Shown here piece by piece: positions 1-10,818 of a stretch of 64,000 nt of DNA (position 1 is the first letter of the stretch; the number at the start of each line of letters is the position of its first letter). This DNA is from Phyto melanocephala (lineage: Eukaryota > Arthropoda > Insecta > Diptera > Rhinophoridae): positions 48,717,491-48,781,490 of the forward strand of contig OW799235.1 in assembly GCA_941918925.1 (NCBI GenBank). The letters are read 5' to 3'. The position numbers and the translations under genes were made by a program. Under the pieces are notes generated by a model, which was given only the letters and a program-made list of their open reading frames with translations, was not told where the DNA came from and did no database searches.

Positions 1-2
1 AT

Positions 3-2634
3 GCTGCTAAATATGAAGAAAAATATCCACAGGCTTCAGCTGCCATTATAAACAATCATTATGTAGATGATTTTCTCATTTCCACAGATACATCGGAAGA
101 AGCGTTAAAAATGGCTAAAGAAGTTCACTATATACACAGCTTGGTAGGATTTAATCTTAGGAATTGGTCCTCAAACAGTAAGATTGTTTTAGAAAAAATG
201 AATGCGGATTAATCGGATGTAAAAAACCTAAATATTGGAGATGAGTTAGAAACAGAAAAAATATTGGGAATCTTTTGGAAACCAAGTGACGATGTTATAA
301 CTTTTAAAATTTCACCATCTATTTTAAACAGTCAAGTTTTTATTGGAGAAAAAATTCCCACAAAGAGAGAAGTTTTAAAGATACTCATGAGCGTTTATGA
401 TCCTTTGGGACTAGTTGGAAATTTTTTAATGTTTTTAAAAATAACCTTACAAGAGATATGGAGAAGTGGCGTTGGATGGGACGACACTATTTTGGGCCCC
501 CAAGCTGAAAAGTGGAAAAAATGGTTATCATTTTTACCTAAATTAAAGGATGTGAATCTTCCTTGATGTTACTTAAAATCATTATCTAATTATAATAATA
601 CTTTTGTAGAGCTTCACACTTTTGTCGATGCGAGTGAGAACGGTTACGCAGCTGTTTCATATTTGAGAATATCATGTGGTGAAAATATTATAATTTCGTT
701 AGTGGGATCAAAAACTCGAGTTGCACCACTAAAGCTGGCATCAATTCCAAGACTAGAATTAATGGGAGCACTTATTGGTGCCCGTTATTCAAAAACTATA
801 ATAGACAGCCACGAGATTAATATAAATAGAAAAATATTTTGGTCTGATGCCAGAACTGTTTTAAGTTGGATCCGTTCGGATCATAGAAAGTATCACCAAT
901 TTGTTGCTGTCCGTGTGAGTGAAATTTTAGATTTGTCAGAAATAGAAGAGCGGCGCTGGATTGCGGGAAAATTAAACGTGGCAGATGATGCTACAAAATG
1001 GTCGAATACTCCAAACATAACCCAATCCAGTCGCTGGTTTTGCGGTCCAGATTTTTTAAAACTTTCAGAAGATATGTGGCCCGATGAAGAAAAAGATACT
1101 AAATTTACTGATGTTGAAATAAAACATCAAAATCTTGTAATTCAATGTGTTAAGCCGTTTATAATTTTTGAACGGTTTTCCCGATGGTGTAGGTTGTTAA
1201 GAGCTGTTGGGTACGTGATTAAGTTTTGTGATTTTGTAAAACAGAAACAAAAAAAAATCAGATTTTAAAAATGAACTTACTCAAGATGAATTACGAACTG
1301 CTGAAATTTTGTTGTTAAAAGAAGCTCAATATGAGGTTTTTTCTGATGAAATTAAAGCTTTGCTGCAAGGCAAAATTATATCTAAATCTAGTTCCATTTA
1401 TAAACAGTCACCATTTATGGATAGTCAGGGAGTTTTGCGAGTAGGAGGTCGAATTGAAAATGCGGATGTGCCAGAGGAAATGAAGAATCCAGCTATTTTG
1501 CCAAAGCACAGCTATGTAACGGAACTTTTAATATTACATTATCACCACAAATTTCATCACATCAACCACGAAACTGCAATTAACGAACTTCGCCAAAGGT
1601 ATCACGTTGCTAGACTAAGAGTTGTGTTTAAGTCTATGGTGAAAAGATGTCAAATGTGTAAAGTTAAAAAAGCTGTACCTATATTGCCGCAAATGGCTAA
1701 TTTACCTAGAGCTCGACTCGCAGCTTATGTCGCCCCTTTTTTATTTACAGGACTCGATTATTTTGGGCCCTTATTCGTGACTGTAAGTAGACACAAAGAA
1801 AAAAGATATGGTGCACTTTTTACGTGTTTAACCGTAAGGGCGGTACATATAGAGATTATAAATTCTCTTAATACGAGTGCCTGTATTATGGCTATTTGAA
1901 ACTTTACGGCAAGAAGAGGTATACCAATAGAGTTCTTTAGCGACAATGGAACCAATTTTGTCGGTGCGGAGCGCGAATTGCGCCAAGCTCTTCAAGTGGT
2001 AGACGTTAATGAGTTAGTTCGGAGTTTTACCACATCGACTTCGAAGTGGAATTTTAATCCACCTGCAGCACCCCATATGGGAGGTGCATGGGAGCGATTG
2101 GTAAGATCTGTTAAGTTCGTTTTGTACAAAATTTCGCCTAAAAGATGCCCTAATGAGGAGATTTTAAGAAGTATGATGGCGGAGGTAGAGAATATTGTGA
2201 ACTCACGCCCGCTTACGTATGTTCCTATTGAGGATGAAAACATGGAGGCTCTTACCCCAAATCACTTCTTACTTGGAAGCTCAAATGGTTTAAAACCCTT
2301 GGCATCGTACGATGACTCCGAGCTGGTATTACGACAGTGTTGGTTATCGTCACAGCAATTTGCAGAAAGGTTTTGGAAGAGGTGCGTGGCAGAGTACTTG
2401 CCAACTTTGACATGTAGAACTAAGTGGTTTGAGAGGGCAAAGCCGTTAGAGGTGGGTGATCTGGTACTTGTGGTTGACCCCGAAAATCCAAGGAATGTTT
2501 GGCCTAGAGAAAAAATTATTGAAGTATTTAAGGCCGATTATGGCCAAGTTAGAAAAGCTAAAGTAATAACAAAATGTGGAGTTTTAGAGAAGCCTACTGC
2601 CAAGTTAGCGATTTTAGACGTGTCTCAGAAATAG
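3..2634 (+). pseudogene. BEL/Pao pol, 3' part, degraded
   Basis: This is the polyprotein of a BEL/Pao LTR retrotransposon, cut off by the window start. In frame 3 the first residues reach the reverse transcriptase motif NNHYVDDFL near 45-75. Next come the connection (ILGIFW), RNase H (FVDASENGY, FWSDARTVLSW), the zinc-binding part of integrase (HH..CQMC), the integrase core (GLDYFGPLF, FFSDNGTNFVGAE, GGAWERLV) and the C-terminal DUF5641-like part (VGDLVLVVDPENPRNVWP). It is dead: in-frame stops lie at 210-212, 564-566 and 1897-1899, and a frameshift sits in the A-run near 1249-1257. The natural stop is at 2632-2634. Family assignment is firm from domain order; the subfamily is unknown. Confidence 0.93.
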
Positions 2635-2671
2635 TAAGGCTTCGAAAGCTTCGCGCCATACTGCGGATGGG

Positions 2672-3010
2672 TGTTACCGCCACTGCCAAATCGCTATAGT
2701 GTTTATTATCGATTAATGTTAAAATATTTTATCTTATTGTTAATCGTTATTTTACCTGTCATAATGTTGTAAGAAAAGCTTTTGTTTTCCACGCGGTTGA
2801 ATCAGAATTTAGGCACACAATTAACAAGTATCCATTTTTATTGTATTCTTGTATCGTACTTTTTACTGTCTCGAAGTTTGCTCTGCGTTTCTTAACCAAA
2901 AAAGTTAGTAGTAATTTTCTTAATTTTTGTAATTTCGTTTAATAGTATTAAAACTTAATTTGCAGGAATTTTAACGTTTAAGTATAGCACAATAAAAATA
3001 AATTTGTTAC
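2672..3010 (+). repeat. Candidate 3' LTR of the BEL/Pao element
   Basis: Just after the pol stop a purine-rich stretch (GGATGGG) is followed by TGTTACCGCC, the usual context in which a BEL LTR begins. An AT-rich, non-coding stretch of about 340 bases follows. The right edge is a guess because no second LTR copy lies in the window and the termini cannot be compared. Confidence 0.45.
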
Positions 3011-3088
3011 TGAAAACTAGTTTGTTTATACTTGGCGTTCACAATCTTTATTGGAAACAAAGGGCTTGGACAGCTTCACCCAACACAT

Positions 3089-3383
3089 GTAATTTCTCTA
3101 TTGACAAAGTTTTTGGGAAAATAAAGGACTATATTGAAATATCTAAGTTATATTTATTAGCAGAAACTTTATTGACACTCCTACTTTAACGCCCACTTTT
3201 ACTAAAAGACTACATTTATAAAAGCATTTTAGTAGCATATCGGAGTTATAAAGGGTAGTTAAATTTTAAGGACCGATGTTGAATTTAAATAAAACACAAA
3301 TTATTTAGGATATTATTATTATTTCTTTTTGTAATTATAATATTTGTATGGTTCAATTATGTATTTAACAAAATATCGGCCAA
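3089..3383 (+). repeat. Family A repeat fragment (copy A1)
   Basis: The stretch matches 19467-19692 and 31400-31978 closely, sharing CTAAGTT(A/G)TATTTATTAGCAG, CGCCTACTTTAACG-type segments and the end CGGCCAAATG. It is a dispersed non-coding repeat truncated at its 5' side. The better copy at 29043 begins with a TATACCC/GGGTATA hairpin. Confidence 0.75.
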
Positions 3384-3609
3384 ATGACACCTCTCTCTGA
3401 TAGACCGGCGATTAAGCTCTCTTTCCGCCTTTCGGATGACTGCAGCGCACTCTTGTCAGGATATTATTATTATTTCTTTTTGTAATTATAATATTTGTAT
3501 GGTTCAATTATGTATTTAACAAAATATCGGCCAAATGACACCTCTCTCTGATAGACCGGCGATTAAGCTCTCTTTCCGCCTTTCGGATGACTGCAGCGCA
3601 CTCTTGTCA
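3308..3609 (+). repeat. Exact 151-bp tandem duplication
   Basis: Bases 3308-3458 appear again as 3459-3609 with no difference that I can see. Each unit runs from the end of the family A repeat (GGATATTATTATT) through CGGCCAAATG into the start of the LINE RNase H fragment (GCGCACTCTTGTCA). The duplication is therefore younger than the junction of the two elements. It is either a recent event or an assembly artefact. Confidence 0.9.
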
Positions 3610-4199
3610 CTCAGGTCATACATTACTACGTCTAATTTAGTTGGCCAATGTAGAAAGGAACTGTTAAGGCTTGGTCAACGGGCTGACGATACTCTAGTTT
3701 GGGTTCCTGCTCATAAGGGCCACTATGGTAATGAGCGGGCTGATGAGCTAGCCAGGAAAGGATCTGCTTTGTATATCTCTATCGCAAGTGAAATTGCAAT
3801 CCCGTTAGGGACTATTAAAAGTAGAATCTCAAGACACTTTCTCCGGAAGGCCGATGACAGGTGGCGTGGGCTGAGTACGTGTATGGTGGCACGGCTTACG
3901 TTGCCCTCTTTTGATGCAAGGCGTACATTGTAACTTACTAGTCGAAGTCGGAGGGACATGTCGAGGTTTCTGGCGGTTTTGACAGGTCACTGGGTGATAG
4001 GCAAACATGCAAGTCGACTCAGACTTCCATCGAAAGATCATTGTCGCAGCTGTCGGGATAGAGAGAAGGAGGAATCGGTTTTCCACCTTCTCTGCGAATG
4101 TCCGCACTGGCGGCTAAAAGACACAGATTTCTGGGCGAACATGTACTGGATGCCCTCTCTGCGATATCTGAAGTAAGACTGAATTATCTACTGAGATAG
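3538..4199 (+). pseudogene. LINE 3' fragment: RNase H and C-terminal zinc-knuckle region
   Basis: This is the end of the second ORF of a non-LTR retrotransposon that carries RNase H (R1/LOA/I-like; clade not resolved). The frame beginning near 3538 reads into TTSNLVGQCRKEL, LVWVPAHKGHYGNERADELA (RNase H) and then the C-terminal tail GHWVIGKHA, DHCRSC..., HLLCECPHW with a CCHC-like spacing. An in-frame TAA lies at 3931-3933. A frameshift near 4110-4125 moves the last segment (LGEHVLDALSAISEVRLNYL) into another frame that stops at 4197-4199. The 5' side is cut at the junction with the family A repeat. No endonuclease or reverse transcriptase remains. Confidence 0.85.
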
Positions 4200-4395
4200 C
4201 TCAGGGCCATGGCGTGGATCTAGTACATTACCTACTCTTGGATTTATTCTGAGATACATTAGAGCTAACGAGTGATGTGGTCATATCAAAACGGAGTTAT
4301 ACAGACTCTACTTGACTGTTTTCGTTCAGCGATCTACCACGGTAACCAACTAACCAACCTACTAAAGCTCACAACATAAAAAGTTACGATATATA

Positions 4396-4575
4396 TACAT
4401 ATTAGAGACCAAATAGATCTTTTTATTTCTGGAGGCAAGTGAGGAGAATATCTGCATACTGCATATAAATACTTATTAACTAAATTACCTACAAGCGTTA
4501 AGTACGAACTCTAGTTCTCAACTGCATATGTAAGTAAAACATTAAAATATCTGATGAAATTTTAAATGCACCGAT
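4396..4575 (+). repeat. Family B repeat, unoccupied copy
   Basis: The segment containing GATCTTTTTATTTCTG, CCTACAAGCGTT.AGTACGAA and TGATGAAATTTTAAATGC reappears at 23586-23664 plus 24361-24470. The second copy is split by a 693-bp element, so this one shows the empty site. No coding content. Confidence 0.8.
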
Positions 4576-5461
4576 TAAAAAAAAATTTTTTAAGAAAAGG
4601 TAGTTAAGTATTTTTATTAACACATATTTGAGCCTTTCATTTTGAAAGAGGTTCAAGGCTATTTAAAGTAATATTTGTAAAGTGTTCCATGTTCTTAACT
4701 TTTACTTGCTTAAACATAACGCTAACATTTTAAAATATTTCGAATGAATTCAAGCACAAACTTCAAAATATCTTTTAGTCCTATTGAATATCAGCTTAGA
4801 CACAATAAATTAGATCGGTTAAGAACTCTCTGAGATATATACATACATATATATCCCTGTAACATATTACCTATTGCTGTCAGCAATAGGTCCCTAATAG
4901 TTTAGATAGCTTTAATCTTTAAAAAAAAAATTTTTATGTGTTTTTTTTTTTGTAAAATTTTTTTTTTTAATAGACCCTTTATTCTGCTCAAAAGAAAGAT
5001 TAGGGCTTCACTTTCAGAGCTTTATGGTCGCTTAGTGTGATGCGAGTGGTATATTTATAAAAAAAATTTTAAGTGAAGGCAATTATTTTCTATTTTTGTG
5101 CAAGCATTCATAAAGCCTTAAATAGAAAACTTATACTAAGAAACTAGATACATTATCCTTTCCAACGATATGTTACCATATCTCAGATAATCTATTACCA
5201 ACAACATGTTAGCGTTAGGAATAAAATCATTTTGTTGCTATACTAATATATAATACAAAATGGATAAATAACTTAATCTATTTAACTTTAATCACATTAG
5301 ATCCATTTATATCATATTTATTTTAACACTTATTTTATTGTAGCCAACGGAGTCTTTAAGTTTTGTAAATTTTCAAATATCCAGTTATTTTTCTTTGGTC
5401 TACTGTAATGCATCATATTTTTATGCTATAATAATTATTCTAACTTTTCAGTAGAAGGTAT
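4576..5461. other. AT-rich stretch without recognised genes
   Basis: The stretch is non-coding with poly-A/T runs near 4919-4975. Apart from a short perfect palindrome (4870-4890) I see nothing that can be named. Confidence 0.6.
4870..4890. repeat. Perfect 10-bp stem palindrome
   Basis: CCTATTGCTG, a single T, then CAGCAATAGG: a perfect 10-bp inverted repeat with a one-base centre. No function is implied by its surroundings. Confidence 0.85.
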
Positions 5462-6401
5462 ATGGATGCAGTAGAAGTTCTTGAACAAATAAAAAAGAAC
5501 AAAACGTCACAGAGTAAATCTGAAAGAATTCAACTTCTTACGCTGGATCCATCGTTATAGAGTTGTGCAAAAATAATGACTGATTTGGAACATCTCAACG
5601 AGAAGTAACAATTGCTAAAAAAAGCTGGTTGCTGAGCATGAGATTCTCACACTCATCATTTTAAATATGGATGTTTTTGTGCAGGAAATGTTTAGAAGAT
5701 TGCTAAATTTGAGATTTCATGACTTCTTAGTCAAAGAGCAACGGTAATTCTTTGAGGATTTGAAGAAGCCTTTGAAGTCTGGTGAATCTGTTCTTTCTTA
5801 TAATTACGCAGAAAAACTATAAATATGTTGTTTAGGATGCCATACAAGCATTTCACATCAACAGAGAAAAATATTCACAGAAGTTATTTACTATCAAAAG
5901 GACGAAAATCTGTAACACAAAAGAATGGCAATCATATCCAACGATTTAAAACATAATATCGTTGCAGTTTATGAATAACAGAAAAAATACTAAGTTATTT
6001 AAATTCTAAATTTACTCGTCTAGTTCATCAACATTTTAAAAACAAAAGTAGCTTTGCAAAAGATTTCATAAAAGATTTTTGAATGCCAGCTGAATGGCAT
6101 TTTGGATGGATGGAGTAAACTTCAAAAGAAATGCAGCGAAGTATAGTCGTCAGTGTTCTCCTCAAGATCGCGTCTTACATCCAACTGCTTTATTTAATTG
6201 GGCAAAGAAACAAAAATAGTTTTTAGTAGTAAAGAGGATCATGAGAAAACATTGAAAACACTGAAGAGCAAATTCGGCGCAGCGGTAAGAATCGACGGCA
6301 CCACTCAATACAATGCTTTTATACCGCTTGTCGATGGAAGACTCAAGTTGAATAAGTTTTCTGCCTCTACTCAATGCTTTCTTTCCAAATCGAAAAATTA
6401 A
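5462..6401 (+). pseudogene. Decayed TE-associated insect protein (uncharacterised family)
   Basis: No long frame survives, but fragments in shifting frames line up with a multi-copy arthropod protein that I remember only as uncharacterised. In order they are KSERIQLLTLDPS, FGTSQREVTIAKK (read as GTSQREV here), NYKYVV*DAIQAFH, LKHNIVAVYE, HFKNKSSFAKDF, MPAEWHFGW, FKRNAAKYS, HPTALFNWAKK, then SSKEDHEKTLKTLKSKFGA and YNAFIPLVDGRLK..FS. The last part is an open frame at 6198-6401. At least five stops or frameshifts are present. The recalled family behaves like a transposase-type protein, but I cannot show catalytic residues here. No terminal repeats were found around it. Confidence 0.6.
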
Positions 6402-6705
6402 ACCACAATAAAAACCAACAAACAGCAAAGAAAGGACTGAGAAAAAAAGCAGCAACTTAGAGCGATAAATAAGGAGGGTGAGAGACTGGGTAAGTGTACA
6501 AATAGTAATCAGATAAATGTGATTAAGATTATAACAACAAGATGTATAACAACAAAATGATTTTATTCCTGAGGCTAACATACTGTTGGTAATAGATGGA
6601 ATTGTGGAAAGGCTAATTTGTCTAGATACATGTTAAAGGTTTCGTTTTTAAAGTTTTAGAAAAGCCTGCACACCAATGGGAAATAATCTATCATCTTCTT
6701 CTTCT
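6402..6705. other. Non-coding stretch
   Basis: Nothing recognisable between the decayed gene and the Helitron start. A short TCTTCTTCTTC run precedes the element. Confidence 0.5.
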
Positions 6706-7930
6706 TCTATATATATAAAATAGGATGTGGTATGTATGTAACGTATGGACTCCAAAACGGCTGGACCGATTTTGATGAAATTTTCACAATATTTAGGCGG
6801 GTGACACTGTGAAATCTGATATTTGATTTTCGTTCTGCGGGAGGAGGGGCGTGGCTAAGTCCAATTTTCATATTGCACACCCAATGACATATACATACAT
6901 AACTCTTAAATTGGTTATGTAGTTCCGAAGATATTAATAAAAGACCTATGTTTATAATGATCCAATATCAAAATTTTAAGACTTTCGAAATGTTGCATTC
7001 AAAAATCCGGGTTTTCGGTTTATTTACAAAAAATATTTACAGCTCAATGAGAAAATTCAATTTAAACTGCCCGGCAAATCAATAAAATACAAATCGATCG
7101 ACACAGCAATGGATGAAGAACAAGCCGTTAATTATCCCACTGAATTTTTAAATTCATTGCAACCACCCGGAATGACACCGCATGTACTAACATTAAAGGT
7201 TGGATGCAACGGAACCAGATTGACCATCAAAAACTGTACACCAAATTTAATCGAGGCAACAATCATCAAACAACAAACATGAATATAATGTTATTTTTGT
7301 CATATTAATTTTTTTAAATCATACTATTTTTAAATGATAACCTTTTTTAAATTTTTACGAAAAGTAATCATTAAATGATACAATTCAAACAAATGCTTGA
7401 TTCTCATGACAAAATATATGCTGAAATGAAACAAATAACTATTACTTGTTTTCGACAACCAAATATTGTTTTAGAAAAAATAATATGACCATCGTGATCA
7501 TGTCGTAACCATGGTTTTTATTTGCGTGCATTATTATCAACAAAGCACAAAGCCAATCATTGACTATTGCTGGCTTTATTTTGGAAAATTCATGTTTTTC
7601 ACACGGCCATTTGTATGGGACTTGCTCTTGAGTTGGCACGCCAAAAAATGTATACGTTTTTACACCCAATAGAAAAACAAAAAACATTGTATCTCCGCTG
7701 GCCTTAAGATGAAGTAATAAATAAATATAATTTCCAATTTGCCTTTAATACATGCATTTCTTTTTTGATTGAGCCCATACCTACACCATATGTAAGTTAT
7801 TCTGTAAAAAAACTTTATGATAGATATTCCATGGATTTTTATTTGAAGGCCGTAAATTTCGTTAAAACCTCAATTTAAATCATGTGGTAATACAACACTA
7901 AGGGACAGCAACACGGACCGGGTTAGCTAG
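6706..7930 (+). mobile_element. Helitron 1, non-autonomous
   Basis: The left end is TCTATATATATAAAA (Helitrons start with TC). The right end is GGACCGGGTTAGCTAG followed by T, giving the CTRR-T ending preceded by a GC-rich near-palindrome. The interior keeps a decayed PIF1-type helicase segment. The same right end closes Helitron 2 at 32925. Helitrons transpose by rolling-circle replication using Rep and helicase domains. No Rep domain is present here, so this copy depended on others. Confidence 0.8.
7043..7711 (+). pseudogene. Helitron PIF1-like helicase, C-terminal remnant
   Basis: The reading QFKLPGKSIKYKSID, YPTEFLNSLQPPGM, VLTLKVGC, NGTRLTIKNCTPNLIEA matches the C-terminal half of Helitron helicases. 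About 260 bases of unrelated AT-rich DNA (roughly 7270-7530) then interrupt it. The terminal motifs follow: NKAQSQSLTIAG, NSCFSHGHLYG and VGTPKN.YVFTPN. A TGA replaces the arginine expected in the CSRVGTP motif. The same stop is present in the Helitron 2 copy, so it predates their separation. Confidence 0.8.
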
Positions 7931-8860
7931 TTGGTTATAAATATTGAAATATTAATTTTTTTTTGCAAAGATTGAAAAAATAGCTATCTAAACTATTTGG
8001 GACAATTAAGATACAGATATACATATTTAATATGTACTTAATTTCTATGAATTTTTATATTTAAGTTTGTTATTTTGTTAACAAAAAAAAACTTAAAATA
8101 CTTATTTTAATAAATTGTGTTTTTTAAATAAACATATAAATGCCAAATACATGTATCCGAAAAATCCCGGGGTCTCGAAAAATCCTAGGATCTAAAATTT
8201 TAAACTCCCGGGATGCACAAAAGTCGTCAATATTCGAATTTTTTTTTTTAATTTTATCACCACGAATAATGACAAGTCACCATATAAAATTACTAAAACT
8301 GTGGAGATTCCTTAAATAAGACAGTAAAATTGTACTTTTTGAGTTAAAATAGCACCACAAAAAAGTACACCATCTCTAAACTTTTGGGTTTTTGTGTAAT
8401 CAGTATGAAGTCCTAGTTTAAAAAATATTTATATAAAGCTTCTTGGCACCAAAACTAGTGTTGACTTGTGTAATTTATGAGATGATATTTGTAAGATGAG
8501 AATCACATATTATATCTACAGATACAAAGTCTGAAGAAGATGTGCACAAAAAATGATTCTTTAGAGAAGTACCAAAAGAAAATTATATACGAAGATGAAT
8601 AGCCAACGGAAATCTTCAATGTCTTTAAATTTTGATACATTTCAAAATTCAAACAAAAATTTACATCTGAAAGTTAAATACCGATCAAACGGTACTGATG
8701 ATCTTATCGAATATAGTTTCAAAAAAGTATTCCCTTCGGCTAGTGTCGGTAAAAGCTAACTTCCTTATTACCACAAATAAAATTTGATTATTAAAAAAAA
8801 AAAAAATTTTAAATATATGAACTTGAAAACCAGTGTTATAAAAAAAGAAGTTCGAATGTT
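7931..8860. other. AT-rich stretch without recognised genes
   Basis: No coding frame. Around 8158-8217 short CCCGGGA/TCCCGGG-like words recur (AATCCCGGGG, CTCCCGGGAT). They resemble the subterminal words of hAT-type elements at 52345 and 53104, but no boundaries can be drawn. Confidence 0.5.
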
Positions 8861-9774
8861 AACAAGTAAGAGTGCTATATTCGGCCGTGCCGAATCCAAT
8901 TAAACCCTTCACCATCATGTACTATATTTAATTTTGTATGCCATTTTTCTTTATTATTTCCGACGCCATCCTCGATTTTGAATTTTTACGTAGTTATGTG
9001 TATTCTACTATTCAAGCCCTTTCATTTGATATCATATTGATGGGTTAAAAAAATTTGTTCCACCATTTTTTTAGACGCCATCTTGGATTACACATTTTTC
9101 AATAATTTACTGTATTCTACTGGTCAAGCCCTTTCATTTGATACCAATACTGAGGGGGTTCAAGAAGTTACATTTTAAAATACCAGATTTGACCCATATA
9201 TAAATTTATTGTCCGCCATTTTGTAGTTCCGGCCAGCATGAATTTTAATTTTTTTATAGTGCTTATATTGCGCTAGTCAAGTCCGTTCATATTATACCAA
9301 TATTGACTCTCTCGCGATTAGAGCCCGCTTTATCCAAAAGTTTTCACGAATATCTCTAAAGGAAAATTATATCTATATATAGTAGCAAAAGGACCTTTAA
9401 CTTATTCTATGGCTGAAAAATTTTAATTTTGGTGGTAAAAAAAAAAGGGAAAAACAGAGGCAGTCGTGTTTATTTGCTTATATCTCAGAAAGTTATGCGG
9501 CGATTGTGCTGGTTTTCAATAGCGATTCATTCCCACATATTTCCAAAAGATTGATACCATACACAGATCTGAGAAACATATAGTTGATTCTAAAAGTTGA
9601 TTTCAACCACCACACGAATAGACGGGCAGACAATCAGGGCTCAATCGACTCCTCTATTCATAAGCTTTCAGAAAATATATACTTTATGGGGTCGGAAATG
9701 AAAATTGTAGAAATTACAAACGGAACTACAAAGCTATATATACCTTTGTGCACCACAGGTAAAGGGTATAAAAA
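8861..9774 (+). repeat. Family C repeat, long variant (copy C1)
   Basis: It starts AACAAGTAAGAGTGCTATAT with the perfect hairpin TTCGGC-CGT-GCCGAA. It ends ATACCTTTGTGCACCACAGG..AAAGGGTATAAAA, another hairpin-like end. The second half (TATCTCAGAAAGTTATG to TATGGGGTCGGAAATG) is shared with copies at 15971-20461. The first half (AAGCCCTTTCATTTGATA repeated) is specific to this variant. Non-coding; superfamily unknown. Confidence 0.8.
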
Positions 9775-10113
9775 TAATAATACACGGCCCTGTAGTGATC
9801 ATATTATCTGGCCAATATCAATTTACTATTGATAACAGACGACACAAAAACAAATATGATTGAAATAAAAAGTTGTAAAATTTATGACAACATTACGTTG
9901 CCATCGAACTGATGGTTAAGCCAAAAAAATTATAACAAAAAGTGATAATAGAAAAGAAAGATTACAATAACAGAAAAAGGCTTTAGAAGTAAATATTATT
10001 CTCACTCACCTATGATAGAAAATATAAATACAATAATCATTTGGTTTTCAAATTCGATCTAATATAAGAACATTGTCATAAATATTTAATTTCTTAAAGC
10101 TTTTGAACCTGTT
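9775..10113. other. Non-coding stretch
   Basis: AT-rich sequence with no open frame or repeat that I can place. Confidence 0.5.
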
Positions 10114-10437
10114 AAGGCTGCCTGACTATCCTACATATTCATACTGCCTGTTCAACGATGTCGAAAGAAAACCCAAGCGAAATTTCATTCGTACAAATAC
10201 GTTGAAAACAAAAACAAATTTTTAGTTTTTGTTGTTGTTTTCAATATATTTGTACGAATGAAATTTCGCTTGGGTTTTCTTTCGACATCGTTGAACAGGC
10301 AGATAGTCATAGTCCTTATGTCAAAATGAAAATCTGATAGGTTTCTATCCTACATGATAAAATTGGAACAAAATGTGTGATTCAATGCCATACTGTCATA
10401 CTTTCTTACAAAAAACAACTCTGGCAAAAATCAACTG
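10114..10437 (+). mobile_element. MITE M3, partial and interrupted
   Basis: Starts AAGGCTGCCTGACTATCCTA and, after a 159-bp fold-back insert, continues CTTATGTCAAAATGAAAATC. The order matches the right half (in inverted orientation) of the complete MITE at 60795-61107, whose TIR begins AGGCCATGACTGACTATCC. Only this one end is recognisable. Confidence 0.65.
10144..10302. mobile_element. Fold-back MITE with ~75-bp arms
   Basis: The left arm, starting CTGCCTGTTCAACGATGTCG, is repeated almost perfectly in inverse at 10229-10302 (ending CGACATCGTTGAACAGGCAG). Only a short centre separates the arms, so a transcript would form one long hairpin. ATA flanks both sides (10141-10143 and 10303-10305), a possible 3-bp TSD. 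It is inserted in the M3 copy. Confidence 0.85.
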
Positions 10438-10443
10438 TATGCA

Positions 10444-10783
10444 CAGGGTGTCCTAAATTCAAATGTTCTAAAATAATAACATTAAAAATATGACTGTTGT
10501 GAACGCGCCTTCGAAACTAAGCATGATATATTTAATCGCCAACTGTGCTAAATTTTTATATTTTTTTAAATTTTTATAACGGCTATCAGAAGAGGCAGCT
10601 TACAAATATTACACACCGCTCAGCTGATCGCCGCAGATACATAAATAGTTTTACAAATACAATAAACATTCCACACAGTAGTATTATTTTAGGACAGTTT
10701 TTCACTTGAAAGCAATAACAATTTTTTTATACTATTGTGAAATCCTAGAACATTATGACAATATGACATGTAAGGACACCTTG
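10444..10783. mobile_element. MITE M1
   Basis: Left end CAGGGTGTCCTAA and right end TAAGGACACCTTG are inverse to each other. The inner words TGTTCTA/TAGAACA and ACAATAG/CTATTGT also mirror. It is related to M2 (10819-12039). The TSD is not clear. Confidence 0.65.
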
Positions 10784-10818
10784 TGAATATAGTAGATATG
10801 TATATATTTACATATAAT

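Noticed and set aside
3004..3189. 61-codon frame after the BEL element
   Set aside because: It runs from the LTR candidate into a family A repeat and has no recognisable similarity.
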